NCBI GenBank assembly: GCA_029051445.1
Contig: JAIDKP010000421.1
Coordinates: 1-9,181, forward strand
DNA: 9,181 nt
Origin: Muribaculaceae bacterium
Lineage (GTDB): Bacteria > Bacteroidota > Bacteroidia > Bacteroidales > Muribaculaceae
Reading direction: 5' to 3'
In this document: positions 1-6,757 of the stretch, one piece after another
How positions within the stretch are numbered: the stretch's first letter is position 1
Layout of the letters: the number at the start of each line of letters is the position of its first letter
Program-made: the position numbers and the translations under genes
The notes under the pieces: model-generated
What the model saw: only the letters and a program-made list of their open reading frames with translations
Told to the model about the DNA's origin: nothing
The model's database searches: none

Positions 1-2269
1 TCACCTGCTCCTGATACACCGTAACACCATACGTATCCTTCAGATAACGCTCCATCACGGGAATGTCATAAACGATCTCCTTGCGCCCGTGCTTGCGCGC
101 GATGAACTCCGGGATATAGTCCATAGGACCGGGACGATAGAGAGCGTTCATCGCTATCAGATCCTCGAATGTCGACGGCTGAAGCTCCCGCAGATACTTC
201 TGCATACCGGCCGACTCAAACTGGAATGTACCGAAAGTGCGACCCTGACAGTAAAGTTTATATGTTGCCGGATCATCGATAGGAATGTTGTCCATATCCA
301 CATCGATGCCACGTGTCAGCTTTATATTTTTTACAGCATCCTTGATGATAGAGAGCGTTTTCAGCCCAAGAAAGTCCATCTTGATAAGACCGGTTTCCTC
401 AATCACACGACCTTCATACTGAGTCACAAGCAGCTTGCCCTCCTGCTTGTCGGTCGCGGTGGACACCGGCACCCAGTCGGTTATATCATCACGGCATATA
501 ATGACTCCACAGGCATGCACACCCGTGTTTCTCACATTTCCCTCAAGCTGACGGGCATATTGCAGAGTCTCGACGATAAGCGGATTACTGCTGCGCAGCT
601 CATTCTGGAAATCAGGAAGATACTCAAAACAATTCTTCAGATTGATCTTAAGTTCCTTTCCGTTGACCTCAGGCATATGGGCAGGCACAAGCTTTGCAAG
701 ACGGTCGCTCTCCGAAAGCGGAAGCTGCTCGACACGGGCGACATCCTTGATTGCAAGCTTGGTAGCCATTGTGCCGTATGTGATTATATGGGCGACTTTC
801 TCCTCGCCATACTTTTCTGTCACATAACGCAACACATCAGCACGGCCGTCATCGTCGAAATCAATATCGATATCAGGCAGAGAGATACGGTCGGGATTCA
901 GAAAACGCTCGAAAAGCAGATCATACTTCACCGGATCGATCTGTGTTATACCCAGACAATAGGCCACACATGATCCGGCTGCCGATCCACGGCCAGGACC
1001 GACACTCACACCAAGCTTGTTTTTAGCGGCATTTATGAAATCCTGCACGATCAGGAAGTAACCGGGAAAACCCATCGTCTTCATGATATGCAGCTCAAAA
1101 TTGATACGCTCGTCAATCTCATGAGGAAGAGGATCACCGTAACGCTTCTTAGCGCCGTCATACGCAAGCTTGCGCAGATAATCGGCCTCAAACTTGATGC
1201 GATAGAGCTTGTCACAGCCGCCGAGCTTCTTGATCTTCTTCTCGGCATCCTCCTGACTCATCACGACATTGCCGTTCTCGTCACGCGTGAACTCATTGAA
1301 GATATCCTCGTCGGTAAGACGCTGCCTGTATTCCTCCTCCGTACCGAAATCAGCCGGAATCTCGAAATTGGGCATGATAGGTCCGTGATCGATTGAATAA
1401 GTCTCGACCTTATCAAGAACCTCAAGAGTGTTGGACAGCGATTCAGGAATATCACCGAACAGACGGTTCATCTCCTCTGTCGTCTTCATCCACTCCTGCT
1501 TGGAGTAGAACATGCGGTTGTTGTCGGCGACAAATTTATTGGTCGACACGCATATAAGGCGGTCATGCGCCTCCGCATCCTCCTCGTTCACAAAGTGCAC
1601 GTCGTTACTTGCGATCAGCTTTATACCAAGCTTGGCACTGAGCTCGACAAGCTTGACGTTCACCTTTTCCTGCAACTCATAAGTCTCATGGTTGGCATTG
1701 ACCACTGTCGCCTTGTGACGCTGCATCTCAAGATAGTAGTCATCGCCGAATGTCTCCTTGTACCATGCCAGAGACTCCTCGACCTTATCCATGTCACCGG
1801 CGAGGATGAGCTTGGGTATCTCTCCGCCAAGACAGGCCGAGCACACAATGAGTCCATCGCGATAGGCTGCAAGTTCTTTCTTGTCTGTACGCGGATGATA
1901 ATAAAAGCCCTGAGTCCAGGCCTTGCTTACAAGTTTGCAGAGATTCTTATAACCCTGCTGATTCTTTGCCAGTACGATAAGGTGATTACCCTTATCGCCC
2001 GATAGCCGTGTCTCAAGACCGTTTTCGGTAACATACATCTCGCAACCGAAAATAGGCTTGAACTCCGGCAGCCCCTGCTCGCGCAACTTTCCGTTCTTTT
2101 TGTTCACATAATTGAACATCTCCTTCACGCCATACATCACACCGTGGTCTGTCAGGGCGATACCAGGCATACCGTCGGCGATAGCTTTGTCAACCAGAGC
2201 ATCTATAGAAGCCTGGCCGTCAAGTATCGAATACTGTGAATGAACGTGAAGATGTACAAAAGGTTCCAA
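1..2269 (-). CDS. dnaE: DNA polymerase III subunit alpha, N-terminal 756 residues (3' end outside window)
   Basis: This is the replicative polymerase subunit that synthesises the chromosome as part of the DNA polymerase III holoenzyme in the cytoplasm. The minus strand is open from a TTG at 2269 to the window edge. The PHP domain comes first, with HLHVH at residues 6-10, TDHG at 40-43, EMQRH at 181-185 and DVHF at 223-226. An extra block at roughly 318-365 (LTDEDIFNEF onward) is absent from E. coli DnaE. The polymerase core follows: GPGRGSAAGS at 424-433, PDIDIDF at 465-471 (D466 and D468 match E. coli D401 and D403), and KMDFLGLKTL with D632 matching D555. The visible part ends in YGVTVYQEQV. 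Family members of this type run to about 1,250 residues, so around 500 are missing. No ATG exists in frame upstream of the HLHVH motif, and a stop lies just before the TTG; starting there gives MEPFVHLHVHS, as expected for the family. The identity is very secure; the exact start is likely. Confidence 0.97.
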   Translation of the reverse strand, partial: MEPFVHLHVHSQYSILDGQASIDALVDKAIADGMPGIALTDHGVMYGVKEMFNYVNKKNGKLREQGLPEFKPIFGCEMYVTENGLETRLSGDKGNHLIVLAKNQQGYKNLCKLVSKAWTQGFYYHPRTDKKELAAYRDGLIVCSACLGGEIPKLILAGDMDKVEESLAWYKETFGDDYYLEMQRHKATVVNANHETYELQEKVNVKLVELSAKLGIKLIASNDVHFVNEEDAEAHDRLICVSTNKFVADNNRMFYSKQEWMKTTEEMNRLFGDIPESLSNTLEVLDKVETYSIDHGPIMPNFEIPADFGTEEEYRQRLTDEDIFNEFTRDENGNVVMSQEDAEKKIKKLGGCDKLYRIKFEADYLRKLAYDGAKKRYGDPLPHEIDERINFELHIMKTMGFPGYFLIVQDFINAAKNKLGVSVGPGRGSAAGSCVAYCLGITQIDPVKYDLLFERFLNPDRISLPDIDIDFDDDGRADVLRYVTEKYGEEKVAHIITYGTMATKLAIKDVARVEQLPLSESDRLAKLVPAHMPEVNGKELKINLKNCFEYLPDFQNELRSSNPLIVETLQYARQLEGNVRNTGVHACGVIICRDDITDWVPVSTATDKQEGKLLVTQYEGRVIEETGLIKMDFLGLKTLSIIKDAVKNIKLTRGIDVDMDNIPIDDPATYKLYCQGRTFGTFQFESAGMQKYLRELQPSTFEDLIAMNALYRPGPMDYIPEFIARKHGRKEIVYDIPVMERYLKDTYGVTVYQEQV

Positions 2270-2284
2270 GGCAGAGGAATTTTT

Positions 2285-2298
2285 CAGTTAACAGTTAA
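2285..2298. repeat. Tandem 7-base repeat (CAGTTAA twice) in the dnaE leader
   Basis: CAGTTAA occurs twice head to tail at 2285-2291 and 2292-2298. The junction creates the palindrome GTTAAC, and on the dnaE strand it reads TTAACTG twice. It ends about 15 bases upstream of the TTG start and supplies the in-frame stop that limits the dnaE start. The repeat itself is plain in the sequence; any function is unknown and it may be chance. Confidence 0.55.
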
Positions 2299-2330
2299 GC
2301 AATGTAGGGGTGTGCGAAAGTACGCCCAAA
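2299..2330 (-). promoter_or_regulatory. Weak candidate Bacteroidota-type promoter for dnaE
   Basis: On the minus strand TTTG (2330-2327) is followed, after 20 bases, by TACATTGC (2306-2299). The Bacteroidota primary sigma factor prefers TTTG near -33 and TAnnTTTG near -7 with similar spacing. The -33 element is exact, but the -7 element matches only four of its six fixed positions. Initiation here would leave a leader of about 20-25 bases before the dnaE TTG. The -33 element also sits in the loop of the inverted repeat in this gap. This is a guess from pattern and spacing only. Confidence 0.25.
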
Positions 2331-2349
2331 GCGTATTTCTAACACACCC
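2308..2349 (-). terminator. Two-part inverted repeat after the M13 peptidase gene, possible transcript-end structure
   Basis: An outer 7-base stem (2308-2314 GGGTGTG with 2343-2349 CACACCC) encloses an inner 5-base stem (2321-2325 TACGC with 2331-2335 GCGTA, loop CCAAA), separated by an unpaired internal loop. It begins about 6 bases after the peptidase TAA stop, where a 3'-end hairpin would be expected. It lacks a following U-run on the minus strand, so it is not a classical intrinsic terminator. It may instead stabilise the mRNA end or be a regulatory structure at the dnaE promoter. Confidence 0.35.
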
Positions 2350-2355
2350 ACACAT

Positions 2356-4416
2356 TTACCATATCACCACGCGGTCTTCGGGAGCGCGGTAAAGTTTGTC
2401 TCCCTCCTTGATACCGAATGCCTCGAAGAAAGGCTCGATATTGCGGAGTGTGACATTCACACGATTCTCGGCAAGCGAGTGAGGATCCGAGGAAGTCAGA
2501 TTCAGTTTCTCCTCATCACGGCAATTATTTGCCCAGATATAAGCATAGTTCATATAGAAAATCTGCTCCGGAGTCAGTCCCTCGACCTTTGCTTCCTCAG
2601 AGTGTGGATCGATTCCCTTCTTTGCAAGAGCATTGAGAAATGCCGTACGCGATACCCGCAGACCACCCTGATCGGCGATATTCTCGCCAAGAGTGAAATG
2701 ACCGTTGGCATGTACACCCGGAGCGACCTCAACCGAGTCAAACTGTGCCGCAAGCTTTTCTGCAAGTCCATTGAACGCTTCTGCATCCTCCGGCGTCCAC
2801 CACTCCTTCAGATTTCCGTCGGCATCAAATATGCGGCCCTGGTCATCGAAACCGTGGGTCATCTCATGACCGATTACCACACCTATGCCTCCATAGTTCT
2901 CGGCATCAGTAGCCTCCGGATCAAAAAACGGAGCCTGAAGTATAGCCGCAGGGAACACAATCTCATTGGCCATAGGATTGTAGTAGGCGTTCACTGTCTG
3001 AGGAGTCATGCCCCACTCGGTCTTGTCGACTGGCTTGCCCCACTTCGATATGATGTCATCCTTATTCCACTTCTGCACCTGCTTGAAATTGGCATAAAGA
3101 CTCTTCTCTTTATCAATATTCAGAGAACTATAGTCCTTCCACTTGTCAGGATAACCGATCTTCACAGTGAATGCGGCAAGCTTCTTTCGGGCATTAGCCT
3201 TAGTGGAGTCGCTCATCCACGTCAGATTGTCGATATGAGTGCCGAGAGCGTCGCGCAGATTCTCAACGAGATCAAGCATCTTCTGCTTGGACGACTCGGG
3301 AAAATACTTTGCTACATAAAGCTCGCCGATTGCCTCACCCATAGCCGACTCAGTCATGCCAAGCGCACGCTTCCACAACGGACGCTGCTCCTCGACACCG
3401 CTGACGACCTTGTTGAATTCAAATGTCGTATCGGTAAAATCAGTACTCAGATATGGAGAAGCCTGAGCCACATACTTCCACAGATAATAGTCCTTCTTCT
3501 CGCGAGGGCTGAGCGATGCCATCAGGTCGTTGGCACGTTTCACCGTATTGATCTCGGTCACGATAACCTTTTCAGGCGACTCGATGCCCATAGTCTCCAC
3601 AAAGAAACGGTCCCAGTCGATTGCAGGATACATCTTTTTAAGCTCTGCAAAAGAACGCGGATTTTTCATCGCGCCGATATTGCGGCTTTCCTCGAGGCTC
3701 CAGGTCTCCTCGGCAAGCGAGGTCTCGATCTTCATCACATTCTCCATGATGCGCTTGGCATCCTCGTCGCTATAGCCGGCATTCTTCATCTGCGACTCGA
3801 CAAGAACCTTGTAGGCGTTGCGCACTGCCGTGTTCCGCTCGTCATCCAGAAGATAGTAGTCGCGGTTACTGAGGCCGATACCACCACCGCTCACATACAT
3901 GGCGTATGAGTTGCTGTCATCGAAGTCCTCCATCGGACCCGCGTTGAAGAAAGGACTGCCATAGTCCGACTGCATCCACATGAATAGATCGGTCATCGAC
4001 TTATCATCCTCCGCATTCTCCTCGATCTTCTTCAGATCGGCGAGTATGGGCGAGGCACCCTCATTGTTGCGCCGCACCGTATCCATTGCCTGATTGTAGA
4101 TTGTCGACACCTTGAATGCGACACTCCCCTCCTCTGGGTTCGTCTCGGCCAGAGTTGTGACAATCTCCTTTACACGCTCCTGATTTTGCTCGTCAAGCAC
4201 ATTGAACTGACCGTAACGGGAATGTTCCGCCGTCAGAGGATGTGCCTTCTGCCAGCCATTGTTTACATGACCGTAAAAATCTTCACCGACCGCAACTGTC
4301 TCGTCAACCGATGAAATATCGAGGCTTTTGAAAGCAGGGCCTTTGGACGTGCATCCTCCGGCCACTGCTCCGGCTGTTGCGATTGTCATACAATATACTA
4401 AGTATGAAATCTTCAT
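2356..4416 (-). CDS. pepO: M13 family (neprilysin/PepO-like) zinc metallopeptidase, predicted lipoprotein
   Basis: This 686-residue protein is a zinc endopeptidase of family M13, which cleaves peptides of limited size; it probably acts in the cell envelope. The N-terminus has a Lys at position 2, a hydrophobic stretch and AGGC with Cys22, which looks like a lipoprotein signal peptide. The N-terminal M13 domain begins near EDFYGHVNNGW (45-55). The catalytic domain has NAYYN (476-480), the zinc motif GHEMTH (516-521: H517 and H521 bind zinc, E518 is the general base), and GENIAD (577-582) with E578 as third ligand and D582 orienting. DPHS and NRVN (644-654) carry H646 and R652, matching the substrate-binding His and Arg of neprilysin. 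The protein ends in VVIW, the usual C-terminal aromatic. Length is normal for the family and all active-site residues are present, so it should be active. The chosen ATG gives a full signal peptide; the next ATG (codon 10) would shorten it. The symbol pepO is by family resemblance; the natural substrate is unknown. Confidence 0.93.
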   Translation of the reverse strand: MKISYLVYCMTIATAGAVAGGCTSKGPAFKSLDISSVDETVAVGEDFYGHVNNGWQKAHPLTAEHSRYGQFNVLDEQNQERVKEIVTTLAETNPEEGSVAFKVSTIYNQAMDTVRRNNEGASPILADLKKIEENAEDDKSMTDLFMWMQSDYGSPFFNAGPMEDFDDSNSYAMYVSGGGIGLSNRDYYLLDDERNTAVRNAYKVLVESQMKNAGYSDEDAKRIMENVMKIETSLAEETWSLEESRNIGAMKNPRSFAELKKMYPAIDWDRFFVETMGIESPEKVIVTEINTVKRANDLMASLSPREKKDYYLWKYVAQASPYLSTDFTDTTFEFNKVVSGVEEQRPLWKRALGMTESAMGEAIGELYVAKYFPESSKQKMLDLVENLRDALGTHIDNLTWMSDSTKANARKKLAAFTVKIGYPDKWKDYSSLNIDKEKSLYANFKQVQKWNKDDIISKWGKPVDKTEWGMTPQTVNAYYNPMANEIVFPAAILQAPFFDPEATDAENYGGIGVVIGHEMTHGFDDQGRIFDADGNLKEWWTPEDAEAFNGLAEKLAAQFDSVEVAPGVHANGHFTLGENIADQGGLRVSRTAFLNALAKKGIDPHSEEAKVEGLTPEQIFYMNYAYIWANNCRDEEKLNLTSSDPHSLAENRVNVTLRNIEPFFEAFGIKEGDKLYRAPEDRVVIW

Positions 4417-4434
4417 TTTACTTCTTTTTTATTT

Positions 4435-4459
4435 GCACGCGGCACTCTTGCCGCCATGC
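4435..4459 (-). other. GC-rich hairpin in the galE to M13 peptidase gap
   Basis: GCACGCGGCA (4435-4444) pairs with TGCCGCCATGC (4449-4459) around the loop CTCT, with one bulged base (4454). One position is C opposite A on the plus strand but becomes a G-U pair in minus-strand RNA, so the structure folds better in the transcript of these genes. It starts 4 bases after the galE stop and ends 18 bases before the peptidase ATG. The bases after it on the minus strand are A-rich, not U-rich, so an intrinsic terminator is unlikely. It could be an intercistronic stabiliser or processing site. Confidence 0.45.
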
Positions 4460-4463
4460 CTGT

Positions 4464-5501
4464 TCACATGATTCCGCGCTCGCGCAGTTTCTGCTGCCAG
4501 GCCCACGCCGATTTCATCGTGTCGGCAAGAGGAGTCTCTGCCTTCCAGCCGAGAACCTCGTTGGCATGACGCGGATTGGCCCATACCTTCTCGATATCGC
4601 CGGCACGGCGGCCTACGATCTTTTTAGGCACAGTCACGCCGGTAGCCTTCTCAAATGTGTCGATAAGCTCAAGAACCGAAACACCGTTGCCGGTTCCAAG
4701 ATTGAAAATCTCGACAGACTCTTCAGACTTGTCTTCAAGCATACGCTCCACCGCGATCACATGTGCTTTGGCAAGATCGACTACATTGATATAATCGCGT
4801 ATGCATGAACCGTCGGGAGTGGGATAATCGTCACCGAACACACTCAGCTCCTTTCTTATACCCATGGCGGCCTGAGTCACATAGGGAAGAAGATTCTGCG
4901 GAACACCGTTGGGCAGTTCGCCGATTTCAGCCGACTTATGTGCGCCGACCGGATTGAAATAACGGAGTATCACGCTCTTGAATGGAGCACCGGCAGCAAT
5001 CACTTCGGTAATGATTTCCTCTGAGATCTGCTTCGTGTTGCCATAAGGCGAAGTGGCCTTCTTGATAGGAGCGGCCTCTGTCACAGGGTTCTCATCTGGT
5101 TCTCCATAGACAGTGCACGACGAGCTGAACACGATCCCTTTGGTTTCGTGCTTGGCCATCTGCTCGAGCAGATTCATCAGCGTGTTCAGATTATTGCGAT
5201 AATAAAGTATAGGCTTCTCCATCGATTCGCCGACAGCCTTGCTTGCAGCGAAATTGATCACACCCTTTATATCGGGATAGCTGTCAAAAAGCTTCTCCAT
5301 CGCAGCCATATCAGTACAGTCTGCCTCAACAAAATCAGGGCGGATGCCCGTGATTTTCTCAATACCGTCAAGAACCTCTTTGTTACTGTTCGACAGATTG
5401 TCGACAATCACTACAGGATAACCGGCCTCCTGAAGCTCGACCACAGTGTGGCTACCGATATAACCGGTACCGCCTGCTACAAGTATTCGTTCCTTTTTCA
5501 T
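4464..5501 (-). CDS. galE: UDP-glucose 4-epimerase
   Basis: This 345-residue enzyme interconverts UDP-glucose and UDP-galactose with bound NAD, linking galactose use to the supply of sugar nucleotides for cell-surface polysaccharides. It is a cytosolic short-chain dehydrogenase/reductase. The NAD-binding loop GGTGYIGSH lies at residues 10-18, the catalytic S128 in SSSCTVYG (126-133), and the catalytic pair Y153 and K157 in YGNTK. NLGTGNGVSV (267-276) and GRRAGD (297-302) match the C-terminal substrate-binding region. Length fits the family (E. coli has 338). V306 stands where E. coli has Y299, a position that controls whether N-acetylated sugars fit, so activity on UDP-GlcNAc is possible. The ATG follows A-rich sequence without a Shine-Dalgarno site. 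The 63-base gap upstream (5502-5564) is A/T-rich and I find no convincing promoter or terminator in it, so co-transcription with rlmI remains possible. Confidence 0.96.
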   Translation of the reverse strand: MKKERILVAGGTGYIGSHTVVELQEAGYPVVIVDNLSNSNKEVLDGIEKITGIRPDFVEADCTDMAAMEKLFDSYPDIKGVINFAASKAVGESMEKPILYYRNNLNTLMNLLEQMAKHETKGIVFSSSCTVYGEPDENPVTEAAPIKKATSPYGNTKQISEEIITEVIAAGAPFKSVILRYFNPVGAHKSAEIGELPNGVPQNLLPYVTQAAMGIRKELSVFGDDYPTPDGSCIRDYINVVDLAKAHVIAVERMLEDKSEESVEIFNLGTGNGVSVLELIDTFEKATGVTVPKKIVGRRAGDIEKVWANPRHANEVLGWKAETPLADTMKSAWAWQQKLRERGIM

Positions 5502-5564
5502 CTTTGTATAGTGGTTAGAACTTTTACCAAGTTTTTTATTAGATTTGATTTCTATGTCCGATAT

Positions 5565-6752
5565 TCAATCGATAGCCAGTATAAGCCCCTTGAGATATTC
5601 TCCTTCAGGATGATAGATCGAAACCGGATGATCGGCCGGCTGGGTCATCTGATGAAGGATACGCACCTTACGGCCTGTCGATGCGGCGGCAGAAAAGACA
5701 GCGAGCCGCAGATCACGGGCCGAAATAGCCTGAGAGCAACTGAACGTAAATATAACACCTCCTGGAGCTATTTTGCGCATGGCAGCAGCATTTAATTTCT
5801 GGTAACCGCGCAAAGCGTTAGGTATCGCCGATCTGTGTTTGGCAAAAGCAGGAGGATCAAGCACGATAAGGTCAAACTCCCCGTCCTTCATCGAGTCAAG
5901 ATACTTGAATGCATCCTCGGCAACCGACTCATGGCGGCTGTCGCCAGGGAAATTAAGTTGCATATTACTGTCGGTCAGAGCTATTGCCTTTGCAGAGCTG
6001 TCAACCGACACAACACGCCTGGCACCTCCGCGCATCGCATACACCGAGAAACCTCCTGTGTAGCAGAACATATTGAGTACCGATCTTCCGCAACTGTATT
6101 TCTCAAGCAATGAACGGTTGTCACGCTGATCAAGGAAAAAACCGGTCTTCTGTCCTTTCAGCCAGTCCACACGGAACTTAAGCCCGTTTTCAAGAGCGAC
6201 ATCTGTCGCAAAAGCACCTTTCAGATAATCATTCTGAGGATCAAGACGCGCCTTATAGGGCAAAGTTGTCTCCGATTTATAATAGACATTTCTGATACCA
6301 AGATCCGGAAGACGGGTCAGAATTTCAGAAAACATCACACGGCGATAATGCATCGCGACACTATGAGCCTGCATTACAGCTGTATCACCGTAAACGTCAA
6401 TGACAAGACCGGGGAGAAAATCACCCTCGCCATGCACAAGACGATATGAGTCATTGTCAGCACGTATCAGTCCGAGAGAGCGGCGGAGACTGTAGGCATC
6501 CTCAAGACGGCCCTGAAAAAAAGACTCGTCGACATCTACATCTACCGGCCCGAAGTGCAGCATCCTCACGGCAATACTGCCTATCTGCCAGTCACCGAGA
6601 CCAAGCACACGGCCGTCATGGCCGACAACCCTCACGACCTCACCCTCCTCTATGCCGTCGGCAGGAGCAACTGCTATGGCACCGGAAAAAACCCACGGAT
6701 GAAAACGCCCCAGCGATTCCTCTTTCCCCTTTTTAAGCTTTATCTCCTTCAT
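5565..6752 (-). CDS. rlmI: 23S rRNA (cytosine-C5) methyltransferase, RlmI family, with N-terminal PUA domain
   Basis: RlmI transfers a methyl group from S-adenosylmethionine to C5 of cytosine 1962 of 23S rRNA in E. coli, and the same role is inferred here. The N-terminal PUA RNA-binding domain (about residues 2-70) contains the typical RFHPWVFSGAI. A middle domain spans about 75-180. The C-terminal Rossmann methyltransferase has TGFFLDQRDNR (203-213), the SAM-binding VLNMFCYTGGF (225-235), LDPPAF (298-303) and FTFSCS (335-340) with the likely catalytic C339. It ends in the family's ADHPVSIYHPEGEYLKG. Its 395 residues equal the E. coli length. I chose the ATG at 6752, 5 bases after the rseP stop; a GTG directly before it (6755) would add one residue. 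The close spacing indicates co-transcription with rseP. All key motifs are intact. The exact target base in this organism is inferred from the family. Confidence 0.93.
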   Translation of the reverse strand: MKEIKLKKGKEESLGRFHPWVFSGAIAVAPADGIEEGEVVRVVGHDGRVLGLGDWQIGSIAVRMLHFGPVDVDVDESFFQGRLEDAYSLRRSLGLIRADNDSYRLVHGEGDFLPGLVIDVYGDTAVMQAHSVAMHYRRVMFSEILTRLPDLGIRNVYYKSETTLPYKARLDPQNDYLKGAFATDVALENGLKFRVDWLKGQKTGFFLDQRDNRSLLEKYSCGRSVLNMFCYTGGFSVYAMRGGARRVVSVDSSAKAIALTDSNMQLNFPGDSRHESVAEDAFKYLDSMKDGEFDLIVLDPPAFAKHRSAIPNALRGYQKLNAAAMRKIAPGGVIFTFSCSQAISARDLRLAVFSAAASTGRKVRILHQMTQPADHPVSIYHPEGEYLKGLILAID

Positions 6753-6757
6753 CACTG

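Noticed and set aside
89..973. A 294-codon open frame on the plus strand opposite dnaE
   Set aside because: The minus strand here encodes the DnaE palm motifs PDIDIDF and GPGRGSAAGS without interruption; the plus-strand product has no family features.
2479..3909. A 476-codon open frame on the plus strand opposite the M13 peptidase gene
   Set aside because: It lies wholly within a gene whose minus-strand protein has intact family motifs. Its product is rich in His, Arg, Ile and Leu with no recognisable domain, as expected of an antisense shadow.
5502..5564. Possible promoter or hairpin (AACTT...AAGTT) upstream of galE
   Set aside because: The stem is only 5 A/T-rich pairs, and no TTTG/TAnnTTTG pair with suitable spacing is present on the minus strand.
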